Shown piece after piece: positions 35,199-43,952 of a DNA stretch of 64,000 nt. Under the pieces are notes generated by a model. The model searched no databases. It had not been told where the DNA came from and was given only the letters and a program-made list of their open reading frames with translations. The first letter of the stretch is position 1. The number at the start of each line of letters is the position of its first letter. Source of the DNA: Tabrizicola sp. (GTDB lineage Bacteria > Pseudomonadota > Alphaproteobacteria > Rhodobacterales > Rhodobacteraceae); contig NZ_JAUXZE010000082.1 in the NCBI RefSeq assembly GCF_030694085.1, forward strand, positions 220,872 through 284,871, in the 5' to 3' direction. Made by a program: the position numbers and the translations under genes.

Positions 35199-35316
35199 GG
35201 ACCGCCGACTGAAGACTTCGCGGCACGACGGATCAAACCGAGGGCAAATGACGCTCGCATTGAGGGTATTTGGCGCAGCCCTGCCCCCGGTTGTCAACCG
35301 AATCGATGACGCAACT

Positions 35317-36072
35317 TCAGACGATGCGGAAGTTCTCGCCCAGGTACACGCGACGCACTGTTTCGTCGCGCACGACCTCGTCCGTCGTCCCGCTCATCAG
35401 CACCTTGCCGTCGTGCAGGATATAGGCCCGATCCACGATCTCCAGCGTCTCGCGGACGTTGTGGTCGGTGATCAGAACCCCGATCCCCCGGCTTTTCAGG
35501 TCATGAACCAGGTGGCGGATTTCCCCCACCGCGATCGGGTCCACCCCCGCGAAGGGCTCGTCCAGCAACAGATACTTCGGGTCGGCCGCCAGACAACGCG
35601 CAATCTCGACCCGCCGCCGTTCGCCGCCCGACAGCGCCAAAGCAGGGGTCCGCCGCAGATGGGTGATCGAAAACTCGCTCAGCAGCTCCTCCAGCCGCTC
35701 ACGCCGCTTGTGCCGGTCCGGCTGCACGATCTCCAGCACGGCCAGGATGTTGTCCTCAACCGACAGGCCCCGGAAGATGCTGACTTCCTGCGGCAGATAG
35801 CCGATTCCCAGCCGTGCCCGGCGGTACATCGGCAGCGCGGTCACGTCCTTGCCGTCGATCAGCACCTGCCCGCCCTCGGGCATCACCAGGCCAGCGATGG
35901 AATAGAAACACGTCGTCTTGCCCGAACCGTTCGGGCCCAGCAGGGCCACGACCTCGCCCCGGCGCAGCGTCATCGACACATCCCGGATCACGGGGCGCTT
36001 CTTGTAGCTTTTGCGCAAGGACCGGATCTGCAACCCGGCCTGGCCGTCGGTTACCTTCAATTCAGGAGGCAT
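35317..36072 (-). CDS. lptB: Lipopolysaccharide export ATPase LptB
   Basis: A 251-residue ABC ATPase with Walker A GPNGSGKTT, signature LSGGERRRVEIARCL, Walker B LLLDEPFAGVDP and switch TDHNVRETL. It drives LptFG to pull lipopolysaccharide out of the inner membrane. It begins one base inside the lptA stop (TGATG). The short N-terminal extension before 'LRKSYKKRPVIRDV' is normal for the family in this group. Confidence 0.96.
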   Translation of the reverse strand: MPPELKVTDGQAGLQIRSLRKSYKKRPVIRDVSMTLRRGEVVALLGPNGSGKTTCFYSIAGLVMPEGGQVLIDGKDVTALPMYRRARLGIGYLPQEVSIFRGLSVEDNILAVLEIVQPDRHKRRERLEELLSEFSITHLRRTPALALSGGERRRVEIARCLAADPKYLLLDEPFAGVDPIAVGEIRHLVHDLKSRGIGVLITDHNVRETLEIVDRAYILHDGKVLMSGTTDEVVRDETVRRVYLGENFRIV

Positions 36073-36557
36073 CAGTTGCCCCCCGGCTGGAAGGTTGTCG
36101 TCACCCGACCCTCCATCACGCCGGTCCCGTCCTTGAGGTTGATGGTCAGCTTCTGCCCCGCCATGGCCGATCCACCTTGCGTCAGCAGCACATCGCCGGA
36201 CAGCACGATCACCCCCGAGTCGATGGTATAGACCGCCTCCCGCGCCTCGGCCGCGTCGCCAAGGTTCGTGACCGTGACTCCGCCCGAAGCGATCAGGCTG
36301 GCGATGTCGTTCTGCTCGGTGCCGTAGGTGACCTTCACCTCGCCTGCGGCCAGCTTCATTTCGCCCTGAGTGACAACCACGTTGCCGCTGAAGACCGCCG
36401 TCCCGTCGGCGTTGTTCACCATAAGCTGATCCGCAGCGACCTGCACCGGAAGCGTGGTGTCCTGATCCAGCTCGCCGAAGGCGATCTCCTGCTGTGCCTG
36501 GGCGACCTGTGCCGCCAGCGCCAGGGTCAGGACCAGAAAACCAAACCGGAATGTCAT
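36072..36557 (-). CDS. lptA: Periplasmic lipopolysaccharide transport protein LptA
   Basis: A 161-residue OstA-fold protein. A signal peptide (MTFRFGFLVLTLALAAQVAQAQ) is followed by beta-jellyroll repeats ('VQVAADQLMVNNADGTAVFSGNVVVTQGEMKLAAGEVKVTYG'). It forms the periplasmic bridge for lipopolysaccharide between LptC and LptD. The 25 codons upstream of 36557 overlap lptC and are not part of the family, so the later ATG was chosen. Confidence 0.92.
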   Translation of the reverse strand: MTFRFGFLVLTLALAAQVAQAQQEIAFGELDQDTTLPVQVAADQLMVNNADGTAVFSGNVVVTQGEMKLAAGEVKVTYGTEQNDIASLIASGGVTVTNLGDAAEAREAVYTIDSGVIVLSGDVLLTQGGSAMAGQKLTINLKDGTGVMEGRVTTTFQPGGN

Positions 36558-36579
36558 GCGTCGAACCTCTGCAGCGGGG

Positions 36580-37182
36580 TCAGCTGCCCGGTTGGTATAC
36601 CAGCCGGACGCTACCCTTGAAAACCAGAACATACGCTCCCGGGGTGCGGTTGTCCTGACTAAGCACCATACCTTCGGCCGTGATAACGCCCGCAGGTCCC
36701 GTCGCCTTCACCGGCGCCCGACTTTCCAACCCCGTCCGGTCCAGCCTGGCGGCAACTTCCGCCGTCTCCAGCCGGTAGCCGGTCGAGGTCGTCAGGGTGA
36801 CCCCGCCCGACAGAACCACCTGGCGCGAGGTGTCGTCCATCCGCGCCTCGGCCGCAACCAGTCCGGTCCTTCCGCCATCCGGGGTGGCAAGGTCCAGCCG
36901 AAGCCCCGCCGCCTGCGCGGGTTGACCCTCGGCCGCAGGTTGCGCCTCATCGGCGGACAGCGTCAGCGCCGAGCCGTCCTCGGTCGTCCCGGCATAGGTC
37001 GGAGCGGTCATCCGGGGCTCGCGCGCCAGGTCCTCGACGTCGACCTCGGCATAGGGCAGGGCGGCCTCGGGGTCGATCCGGCGGGCCACCAGGAACAAGG
37101 TCGACAGGATTGCCAGCGCGGCCAACGGCAGGACGACCTTCAGCCAGACCACCACCCGCGTATGCCGGTCGACCTGTGCCAT
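36580..37182 (-). CDS. lptC: Lipopolysaccharide export system protein LptC
   Basis: A 200-residue protein with one N-terminal membrane helix ('VVVWLKVVLPLAALAILSTLFLVA') and a periplasmic OstA-like domain ('MDDTSRQVVLSGGVTLTTSTGYRLETAEVAARLD'). It anchors LptA to the LptBFG complex. It ends about 20 bases before lptA and starts two bases after the kdsD stop, making a tight kdsD-lptC-lptA-lptB operon. Confidence 0.9.
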   Translation of the reverse strand: MAQVDRHTRVVVWLKVVLPLAALAILSTLFLVARRIDPEAALPYAEVDVEDLAREPRMTAPTYAGTTEDGSALTLSADEAQPAAEGQPAQAAGLRLDLATPDGGRTGLVAAEARMDDTSRQVVLSGGVTLTTSTGYRLETAEVAARLDRTGLESRAPVKATGPAGVITAEGMVLSQDNRTPGAYVLVFKGSVRLVYQPGS

Positions 37183-37184
37183 TC

Positions 37185-38147
37185 TCAGACGACGCCTGCC
37201 CGCAGGCAGTCGTGGACATGGAGGATGCCGATCGGGCTGCGGCTCTCGGGGGCCGTCACCAGAAGGCAGGTGATCTTGCGGTCGTTCATCAGCGCCAAGG
37301 CCTCACCCGCCAGTGCGTCGGGACCAATGGTGCGCGGGTCTGGCGTCATGACTTCGCCCGCCACATGCAGCATCAACCCTTCCAGGTGGCGTCGCAGGTC
37401 GCCGTCGGTGATGATTCCGGCCAGGTCACCTTGCCGGTTGGTCACACCCACAACGCCGTAGCCGCGCTTGGTGATCTCCAGCAGGGTCTCGCCCATCGGC
37501 AGGTCGGCGGCGACCAGCGGCGGGTCCTTGTGCATCAGGTCGCCGACCTTCAGCAGCCTCGCCCCCAGCTTGCCCCCGGGATGGAACATGCGGAAATGCT
37601 CGGGCGTGAAGGCGCGGTGTTCCATCAGCGCGATTGCCAGGGCGTCACCCAGGGCCAGCGTCATGGTGGTCGAGGTGGTGGGCACGATGCCCTTCTCGCA
37701 GGCTTCGGGCACATCGGGCAGCAAGAGGCCGACCGTCGCCTGCCGCATCAGGGTCGATCCATCCCGACTGGTGATCCCGATCATCGGGATGCCGAAGCGT
37801 TTGGCATGGGCTAGGATGTCGGCCAGTTCCGGCGTCTCGCCAGAGTTCGACAGCACGATCAGCACGTCGCCCGCAGCCACCATACCCAGGTCACCGTGGC
37901 TGGCCTCTGCCGGATGGACGAAGTGCGCCGGCGTGCCGGTCGAGGCAAAGGTCGCCGCGATCTTGCGGGCGACATGCCCCGATTTCCCCATGCCCGACAC
38001 GATGACGCGCCCCTTTGCGGCCATCAGAAGGCCCACGGCTTTCGCAAAGCTGTCGTCCAGGGCGTCGGCAAGCGTCTTCAGCGCCCCGGCCTCGCGGCGG
38101 ATGACGCGTTGTCCGGTCGCGAGAAAGTCAGTGGAGGAAGATGTCAT
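37185..38147 (-). CDS. kdsD: Arabinose-5-phosphate isomerase (KdsD/KpsF type)
   Basis: A 320-residue enzyme converting ribulose-5-phosphate to arabinose-5-phosphate, the first step to Kdo. A SIS domain at about 40-175 ('GRVIVSGMGKSGHVARKIAATFASTGTPAHFVHPAEASHGDLGM') is followed by two CBS domains ('LMHKDPPLVAADLP', 'VMTPDPRTIGPDALAGEAL'). It starts inside the 3' end of rnd (20-base overlap). Together with kdsB and the lpt genes it covers Kdo supply and lipopolysaccharide transport. Confidence 0.94.
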   Translation of the reverse strand: MTSSSTDFLATGQRVIRREAGALKTLADALDDSFAKAVGLLMAAKGRVIVSGMGKSGHVARKIAATFASTGTPAHFVHPAEASHGDLGMVAAGDVLIVLSNSGETPELADILAHAKRFGIPMIGITSRDGSTLMRQATVGLLLPDVPEACEKGIVPTTSTTMTLALGDALAIALMEHRAFTPEHFRMFHPGGKLGARLLKVGDLMHKDPPLVAADLPMGETLLEITKRGYGVVGVTNRQGDLAGIITDGDLRRHLEGLMLHVAGEVMTPDPRTIGPDALAGEALALMNDRKITCLLVTAPESRSPIGILHVHDCLRAGVV

Positions 38148-38742
38148 TGGTGTCTTCCCAACCCATCAGGTCCAGTTCGGCCCGCGTTGGCAGGAAATCG
38201 AACAGCCGCTGTGCCAGGCCCAGCCGGTCCTCGCGGATCAGCCGTGCCTCCAGTTCCGCCTTGAGTTGGTGCAGGTACAGGACGTCCGAGGCGGCGTAAT
38301 CCTTCTGTGCGTCGGTCAGGATCTCGGCCCCCCAGTCGCTGGTCTGCTGCTGCTTAGAGACATCCACGCCGACGAGGTCAGCCAGCAGATATTTCAGACC
38401 ATGCCGGTCGGTGAAGGTGCGGATCAGCTTCGAGGCGATCTTGGTGCACCAGACCGGCGCGGTGGTGACGCCGAATGCCTTCTTCATCACCGCAATGTCG
38501 AAGCGGCCGAAGTGGAAAAGCTTGAGCGTGGCAGGATCGGTCAGCAGGCGTTCCAGATTCGGGGCACGGGTCTGGCCCTTTGCGATCTGCACCAGATGGG
38601 CGTCCCCGCTACCGTCGGAAAGCTGCACGACGCAAAGCCGGTCGCGGCGCGGGTCAAGGCCCATCGTCTCGGTATCAATGGCAACCACGGGGCCAAGGAT
38701 CAGGCCGTCGGGAAGGTCGGACTTGTGCAGGTGAATGGCCAA
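38128..38742 (-). CDS. rnd: Ribonuclease D / DEDDy 3'-5' exonuclease
   Basis: A 204-residue protein comprising only the exonuclease domain: Exo I AIDTETMGL, Exo II 'FHFGRFDIAVM', Exo III 'QKDYAASDVLYL' with the DEDDy Tyr. The HRDC domains of enterobacterial RNase D are absent, as in the short alphaproteobacterial form. The start codon is TTG (38742) with a weak ribosome binding site; no better start was found. It heads the rnd-kdsD-lptCAB run. Confidence 0.9.
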   Translation of the reverse strand: MAIHLHKSDLPDGLILGPVVAIDTETMGLDPRRDRLCVVQLSDGSGDAHLVQIAKGQTRAPNLERLLTDPATLKLFHFGRFDIAVMKKAFGVTTAPVWCTKIASKLIRTFTDRHGLKYLLADLVGVDVSKQQQTSDWGAEILTDAQKDYAASDVLYLHQLKAELEARLIREDRLGLAQRLFDFLPTRAELDLMGWEDTNDIFLH

Positions 38743-38748
38743 GGGGGT

Positions 38749-38835
38749 GCTCGTTGTTCCTGAGTGCAGGTTCCCGATTACGCCTGCGGCCCCAAAGGGT
38801 CAACTGCGGCCCTCCCGACACCGCACGCGACGAGC
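38749..38835. other. Structured intergenic segment upstream of rnd
   Basis: GCTCGTTGT (38749-38757) can pair with GCGACGAGC (38827-38835), nine pairs including two G-U, enclosing two direct copies of CTGCGGCCC. Further along the same gap (38743-39002), TCCCGTC pairs with GACGGGA around 38878-38906. The layout recalls a small structured RNA or leader, but no known family was recognised and the strand is not settled. Confidence 0.25.
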
Positions 38836-39002
38836 GGTTGAATCAAGTGGGTGATCCCAGGACACCTACGTCATCCATCCCGTCGGGCGAGACGTTCAGG
38901 ACGGGAGGAAAGTCCGCAACCTGGTTAAGAGGATATGAACGTCCACAAGCAAACTACTGATTCCATTGGCCCTGCCCTCCTGTCCACGCAGGACGATCCG
39001 CG

Positions 39003-40094
39003 TCAGTTCACGACGAACTCAGCATGCAGCGCCCCGGCCGCATTGATGCTTTTCAGGATGTCGATCATATCGTGCGGCGCCACTCCAAGGGCGTTCAGCC
39101 CGGCCACCACCTCGGCCAGATCGGTTCCGCCCCGCACCTCGGCCAGCCCCGTCCCGTCCTTCGTGATCGAGGCGTTCGACCGCGGCACCACCACTGTCTC
39201 GCCCTCGGCAAAAGGGTTCGGCTGGGACACCAGGGGGCTTTCTTCGACCCGCAACGTCAGGTTGCCCTGTGCCACCGCAACCCGGCTGATCCGCACGTCT
39301 GCCCCCATCACGATCGTCCCCGACCGCTGGTCCACCACCACCCGCGCCCGTGTCTCGGGTTCCACCAGGATCCCCTCCAGCCGCGCCAGCACATGTGCCG
39401 GAGACCGCATCCCCGTCGCGCCGATGTTGATCGCCACGGTCCCTGCGTCGGTCATCTCGGCCACCCGGGTCCCGAATTCCGAGTTCACCGCCTGCTCGAT
39501 TCGGGCGGCGGTGGTGAAGTCGGCCGACTTCAACGCAAGCCGCAAAGAAGGCAGACCCGCGAAGTCGAACTCCACCTCCCGCTCCACCCGCGCGCCCGAG
39601 GGGATCACCCCGGCCGTCGGCACGCCCTGGGTCACCCGCGCCGCATCGCCTTCGGCGGTGATCCCGCCCGCGATGATCGTCCCCTGTGCCACGGCATAGA
39701 TCTGCCCGTCCGCCCCGTGCAGGGGCGTCATCACAAGCGTCCCGCCCAAAAGACTTTTCGCGTCCCCAATGGCCGAGACCGTCACGTCGATCCGCCCCCC
39801 GGCCCTTGCAAAGGGCGGGAGTTGCCCGGTGACGAAGACCGCTGCCACGTTCTTCGGCCGGAACTCCTCGCCCGTTACATTGGCCCCCAGCCGTTCCAGC
39901 AGGTTCGCCATGATCTCTTCGGTGAAAGGCGCGTTCCTCAGGCCGTCGCCGGTGCCGTTCAGTCCCACCACAAGACCGTAGCCTACCAGGTCGTTGCCGC
40001 GCACTCCGTCGAACTCGACGAGATCCTTGATTCGGATCGATTCGGCACCGGCAGCGCCGACGGTCAGGAACAGGGCCAGAAGGAAGCGGATCAT
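39003..40094 (-). CDS. flgI: Flagellar P-ring protein FlgI
   Basis: A 363-residue periplasmic protein with signal peptide MIRFLLALFLTVGAAGAES and the FlgI core ('RIKDLVEFDGVRGNDLVGYGLVVGLNGTGD', 'VAAVFVTGQLPPFARAGGRIDVTVSAIGDAKSL'). It builds the ring around the rod in the peptidoglycan layer. Its start overlaps flgL by four bases and it closes the operon. Confidence 0.97.
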   Translation of the reverse strand: MIRFLLALFLTVGAAGAESIRIKDLVEFDGVRGNDLVGYGLVVGLNGTGDGLRNAPFTEEIMANLLERLGANVTGEEFRPKNVAAVFVTGQLPPFARAGGRIDVTVSAIGDAKSLLGGTLVMTPLHGADGQIYAVAQGTIIAGGITAEGDAARVTQGVPTAGVIPSGARVEREVEFDFAGLPSLRLALKSADFTTAARIEQAVNSEFGTRVAEMTDAGTVAINIGATGMRSPAHVLARLEGILVEPETRARVVVDQRSGTIVMGADVRISRVAVAQGNLTLRVEESPLVSQPNPFAEGETVVVPRSNASITKDGTGLAEVRGGTDLAEVVAGLNALGVAPHDMIDILKSINAAGALHAEFVVN

Positions 40095-41092
40095 CGCAGG
40101 TACTCCGTAAGGCTCAGCCGCGAGACGCGGGCGGTGACGAGATAAAGGGATTCAAGCTGCGCGCGGACAGTCTCCAGCCGGGTCGCCGCTTCGTAGGGGT
40201 CGGCCGAGCCGATGTCCGACCGCAGAATTCCAAGCGTCGTCTCCTCGGCGGCATTTCGGGTGCGGGCGGTTTCGATCTGCGCCTCGACAGTCCCGATCCG
40301 GGCCGCCAGCGTGATCCGCGCGTCTTCGGTCCGGTGCAGGGTCTGGCCTGCGATCTGTGCCAGCCGTGCCCGTTCCTCGGCATTTCCGGCCAGGACCCCG
40401 CGGTCCATCAGCGCTGCCATCGCGAAGCCCGCCAGCGTGTCGCGGATCGCTGGGTCCATTGCCGTGGTCGAAAGGTCTGCTGCCTCTCCGGGGGCGATCG
40501 GGGCCGCCGAGAGCGATGCGCCGCCCTGGTAGAATGTAGCGAAACCCAGGGGGTCGGCGAACCAGCCGTTGACTGCAGCTTCGACCTGACCCGCCGTCGT
40601 TGCACCGGCTGCCGCCGTCTCCAGAGCAGCCAGAAGGTCCTCGGAGCCACCCAGCGGGACGGTGTCGGTCGCGACGCCGGAAAAGACAGCGCGACCAGAG
40701 GCTTGTGTGTTGATCAGCCCAATGGCCGAGGAAAGCCGGCCCCGTGCGTCGGCTGCCGTGGCGTTCACCTGGGCTGCTGTCGGGAAATCCCGGGACCCCA
40801 TCAACGTCATCGTGATGCCTGCGGCCAGTTGCGACAGGCCCGCGATGGCGGACTGCTGCGCCGCGGTCTGGAAGGCGGCATCCGTCGTATTGGTCCTGTA
40901 AGCCGCAAGGCGGGCGAGGCTGGCGTCGACGGCAAGCAGGGGCGCGACGTCGCCACGCATCACCTTGCCGATGTCCGCGTGTCGCCCTGTCGCCACCTCT
41001 TGCGCGGCTCGCTGAACCTGCCCACGCAGGTCGGCCCCCTGGCGCGCCAGAATGTTCGTCAGACTTGCATCGCCAACCGAGATCCGGGTCAT
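40091..41092 (-). CDS. flgL: Flagellar hook-filament junction protein FlgL
   Basis: A 333-residue flagellin-like axial protein. N- and C-terminal helical regions typical of flagellins are present ('RISVGDASLTNILARQGADLRGQVQRAAQEVATG' and 'EAATRLETVRAQLESLYLVTARVSRLSLTEYL'). It joins the hook to the filament together with FlgK. It overlaps both neighbours by four bases. Confidence 0.9.
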   Translation of the reverse strand: MTRISVGDASLTNILARQGADLRGQVQRAAQEVATGRHADIGKVMRGDVAPLLAVDASLARLAAYRTNTTDAAFQTAAQQSAIAGLSQLAAGITMTLMGSRDFPTAAQVNATAADARGRLSSAIGLINTQASGRAVFSGVATDTVPLGGSEDLLAALETAAAGATTAGQVEAAVNGWFADPLGFATFYQGGASLSAAPIAPGEAADLSTTAMDPAIRDTLAGFAMAALMDRGVLAGNAEERARLAQIAGQTLHRTEDARITLAARIGTVEAQIETARTRNAAEETTLGILRSDIGSADPYEAATRLETVRAQLESLYLVTARVSRLSLTEYLR

Positions 41093-42546
41093 CCGCCAAG
41101 CCTTATGAGGGTGTCGATCATGTCCGCCACCGCCTGGATCACCTTGGCATTGGCGGCGTAGTTCTTCTCAAGCACCAGCAGCTCTTGCATCTCCTGGTCG
41201 GTATCGATGCCGTTCTGCGCCTCAAGGTCGGTCAGCGCAGTCAGGCGGGCTGCCGAAAAGCTTTGCTCGGACTGCGCCGAAAGCCGCATGGACGAGGCGT
41301 CCGACAGAATGTCCGAGGTCAGGACGGCAAAACTGCGGTCGCCGGCGGTGAAGCCGGCAGAAGCCAGCGGACGGGGGCCGGTCAGGGCCGCATGCAGCGC
41401 GGTCAAGAGGGTGCCATTGCCCGGCGGACCTTCGGTCGCGGCCCCAAGCCCGTCGCGCAGACGGAAAAGCGCCCCGCCCTGGGCCGGGTCGGCGGCAGGG
41501 TTCAGCCGCAGCCGCCCCGCGAGGCCGACCTCGTTCAGCGGATCGAACGTACCACCAGCATCGGTGAAGAGGCCGGCTGCTCCCGGCGCAAGGGTGGGGT
41601 CAAGGCCTGCAAAGCGTTCCAACAGGTCGCGGGCAGCAGCGTCCAGCTTTCCCTGAGCGCCGACCGCCAGTTCGTCCCGAACCGAGAACAGCGCACCAAG
41701 CGTTCCGCCCAGGATCGGGCTGGACGAACCGGCCGTGTCGTAGGGCCTCCCGTTGATGGTGATCCCCGACAGCCCACCAAGCGCCTGGGTCATTTCCGGG
41801 GTGATCGTGTGGACCGGGGTGAAGCCGATGACCGCGGCCGAGCCTTCCAGCAGGGGGGCGCCCCCGACGGTGAAAAGGGCAATCTGGTTCAGGTCGCGCG
41901 GAACCTCGCGAACCGGGACGATGGCCGAGATCTGGTCGACCAGCCGCTGCCGTTCATCCAGAAGTGCCGAGACATCGCGCCCGGCCCCGGTGAAAGAGCG
42001 CAGGTTCACGTTCAGCTCGTGCAGCTGCTGAAGCGTGGAGTTCAACTTGCCGACGTCCTCTCCGATGCGGCGGTCGGCGCTGGCGCGGGCGTTCTGAATG
42101 TCGGTCGTGGCGGCGGCAAGGCCGGCCATCAGGGACTTGGCCGTGGTGGCGACGCTGTTCAGGCGCGCCTGCGATTCCGGTCGCCCGGCCGACTCGACCA
42201 GGGCCTGGTCAAAGGCGGCAAGGCGCGCCGCCAGGGATGAGGGATTGTCGGCGGTGCCCAGCGTCTGTTCGACCCGCTTCAGGAATGCGGCCCGGACATC
42301 GCGGTCGCCGCCCCCGGCCTGGGCGATCCGCCGTTCCCCCAGGAGATGCCGGTCGACGTCGCGCGTGACGCCAAGAATCTGCACACCTTGTCCGTGCCCC
42401 GCCAGAACCGCCGCGCCCAGGCCCACCTGCCGGCGGGCATAGCCCGGAGTCGTTGCATTGGCCACGTTCGACGACAGGATCTCGGCCTGCCGCGAGGTTG
42501 CCGAAAGTCCCGACAGGGCGCCGGCAAGGGCGGAGGTGATGCTCAT
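41089..42546 (-). CDS. flgK: Flagellar hook-associated protein FlgK
   Basis: A 485-residue HAP1. The N-terminal rod/hook motif 'LSATSRQAEILSSNVANATTPGYARRQV' and the C-terminal 'QEMQELLVLEKNYAANAKVIQAVADMIDTLIRLGG' are the conserved coiled-coil ends of axial proteins. It lies six bases after flgE and is translationally coupled to flgL. Confidence 0.95.
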   Translation of the reverse strand: MSITSALAGALSGLSATSRQAEILSSNVANATTPGYARRQVGLGAAVLAGHGQGVQILGVTRDVDRHLLGERRIAQAGGGDRDVRAAFLKRVEQTLGTADNPSSLAARLAAFDQALVESAGRPESQARLNSVATTAKSLMAGLAAATTDIQNARASADRRIGEDVGKLNSTLQQLHELNVNLRSFTGAGRDVSALLDERQRLVDQISAIVPVREVPRDLNQIALFTVGGAPLLEGSAAVIGFTPVHTITPEMTQALGGLSGITINGRPYDTAGSSSPILGGTLGALFSVRDELAVGAQGKLDAAARDLLERFAGLDPTLAPGAAGLFTDAGGTFDPLNEVGLAGRLRLNPAADPAQGGALFRLRDGLGAATEGPPGNGTLLTALHAALTGPRPLASAGFTAGDRSFAVLTSDILSDASSMRLSAQSEQSFSAARLTALTDLEAQNGIDTDQEMQELLVLEKNYAANAKVIQAVADMIDTLIRLGG

Positions 42547-42552
42547 CGCCTA

Positions 42553-43860
42553 TCACCGCTTGATGTTCGTGGTTTCCTGCAACATCTCGTCCACCGTCTG
42601 AATGACCTTGGCGTTGGACGAATAGGCGCGCTGGGTCTGGATCAGGCTGGTGAGTTCCGCCGCGACGTCGGTCTTCGACCCTTCGCGCGAATAGCCCTGG
42701 ATCGACCCCGTCGGTCCCGAACCCGCGTCCCAAAGGAAGAACGAGCCGGAATCCGGCGATACCTGGTAGGTCTGGTTCGAGAGTGACAGAAGACCGTTGG
42801 GGTTCGGCACGTCCACCAGAGGGATCTGGAACAGGCGCCGGGTAAAGCCCGTGTCGTAGGTGGCGTTGACATAGCCCTTTTCGTCAACCTCGACCGTGGT
42901 CAGGTTGCCCACCGGAGAGCCGTTCTTGGTGATCGAGACCGGCGCGAAGTTGTCGGAAAGCTGCGTCAGTCCGTTCGGATCTCCTGCGCGGCCGATGCCC
43001 ACGGTCAGCGGGCCGCCCGCAACCATCAGCGCCAGCGTACCATCGGCCGGGTTGTAGGCCCCACCAGACACCACAGTGACCGAGGCCAGCGTGCCGCCAG
43101 CGCCCCGGCTGTCGTCGAAGGTGAGGCTGTATTCGCCGATCAGGTTGCCGCCGCCCGCGCTGTCACGGATCTGCATCGTCCACTGGTTTGACGAACCCGT
43201 GGCCGGCACGGTCGGGATAAAGGTGACTTCCAGCGATTCCGAGGTGCCGAGGTTGCCGAAATACTCCACCGACAGAGGCGGTGGCGTGGCGGTCGATCCG
43301 GCTTCGGTGTAGGTCGCGGGCAGGTTGACCCCAAGGTTCATTGCGGTCGTCGGATCGCCAGCCGTCTGGTTGGTGTTGATCACGATGGGCACCAGACCCG
43401 AGATCGTATCCCTCGGGTTCGACGGGATTGTCCCATCGGCGTTCGCGGGCCAGCCCAGCAGGACAAGGCCAGAGTCGGTCTTCAGGACGCCGTCCGCATC
43501 GGTGCGGAAGCTGCCCGTGCGCGTCATCAAGAGTGGCGTGTCGGACAGGGCGTTGCCCAGCGACACCTCGTTGATCACCGGCAGCATCCCGCGCCCGGCA
43601 ATCGCCAGGTCCAGCGGATTGCCAGTGCCGACAAGATCACCGCGTTCGTCGATCAGCCGGATCGTCGAAGCCCGGACGCCGCCCGCGGAATAAGTGCCGG
43701 ACCCGCGCGACCCGGTGATGACCATGCTGGTAAAGTCGGTCGAGGCGCGTTTGTAGCCAAAGGTGCTCGAATTCGCGATGTTGTCGGAAATCGAGGCCAA
43801 CCGCGTAGCATTCGCGTTGAGCCCGGCCACACCCGCGCTGAGCGAGGAGGAAATAGTCAT
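42553..43860 (-). CDS. flgE: Flagellar hook protein FlgE
   Basis: A 435-residue hook subunit. It starts MTISSSLSAGVAGLNANATRLASISDNIANSSTFGYKR (rod-type N terminus) and ends 'SLIQTQRAYSSNAKVIQTVDEMLQETTNIKR'. The start at 43860 is chosen by family match; 22 further in-frame codons upstream are not hook-like. A 92-base gap to motB carries a CtrA-like box, so flgE may begin its own transcript. Confidence 0.95.
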   Translation of the reverse strand: MTISSSLSAGVAGLNANATRLASISDNIANSSTFGYKRASTDFTSMVITGSRGSGTYSAGGVRASTIRLIDERGDLVGTGNPLDLAIAGRGMLPVINEVSLGNALSDTPLLMTRTGSFRTDADGVLKTDSGLVLLGWPANADGTIPSNPRDTISGLVPIVINTNQTAGDPTTAMNLGVNLPATYTEAGSTATPPPLSVEYFGNLGTSESLEVTFIPTVPATGSSNQWTMQIRDSAGGGNLIGEYSLTFDDSRGAGGTLASVTVVSGGAYNPADGTLALMVAGGPLTVGIGRAGDPNGLTQLSDNFAPVSITKNGSPVGNLTTVEVDEKGYVNATYDTGFTRRLFQIPLVDVPNPNGLLSLSNQTYQVSPDSGSFFLWDAGSGPTGSIQGYSREGSKTDVAAELTSLIQTQRAYSSNAKVIQTVDEMLQETTNIKR

Positions 43861-43919
43861 GGGTAAGCGCCTTTCTGCAGCTTCGACCTTCTGGTGGGTC
43901 GACCCTGCAGCACGGCGTC

Positions 43920-43934
43920 TTAACATCGCCCTAA
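43920..43934 (-). promoter_or_regulatory. CtrA-like box upstream of flgE
   Basis: On the minus strand TTAG-N7-TTAA (positions 43934-43920), one mismatch from the CtrA consensus TTAA-N7-TTAA, about 60 bases before the flgE start. CtrA controls flagellar genes in Rhodobacterales, so the site is plausible. Confidence 0.45.
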
Positions 43935-43952
43935 TGGCTAAAAGTCGACGGA

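Noticed and set aside
38743..38840. Possible 6S RNA upstream of rnd
   Set aside because: A closing stem exists, but length and the usual neighbours (zapA, 5-formyltetrahydrofolate cyclo-ligase) do not fit and no conserved 6S sequence was recognised.
38895..38920. Possible RNase P RNA fragment (GAGGAAAGTCCG)
   Set aside because: Only this short match was found; the remaining conserved regions of rnpB are missing from the gap.
38935..39699. Plus-strand frame with an ATG in the gap after flgI (254 codons)
   Set aside because: Runs antisense through flgI with no family features; the ribosome binding site is weak.
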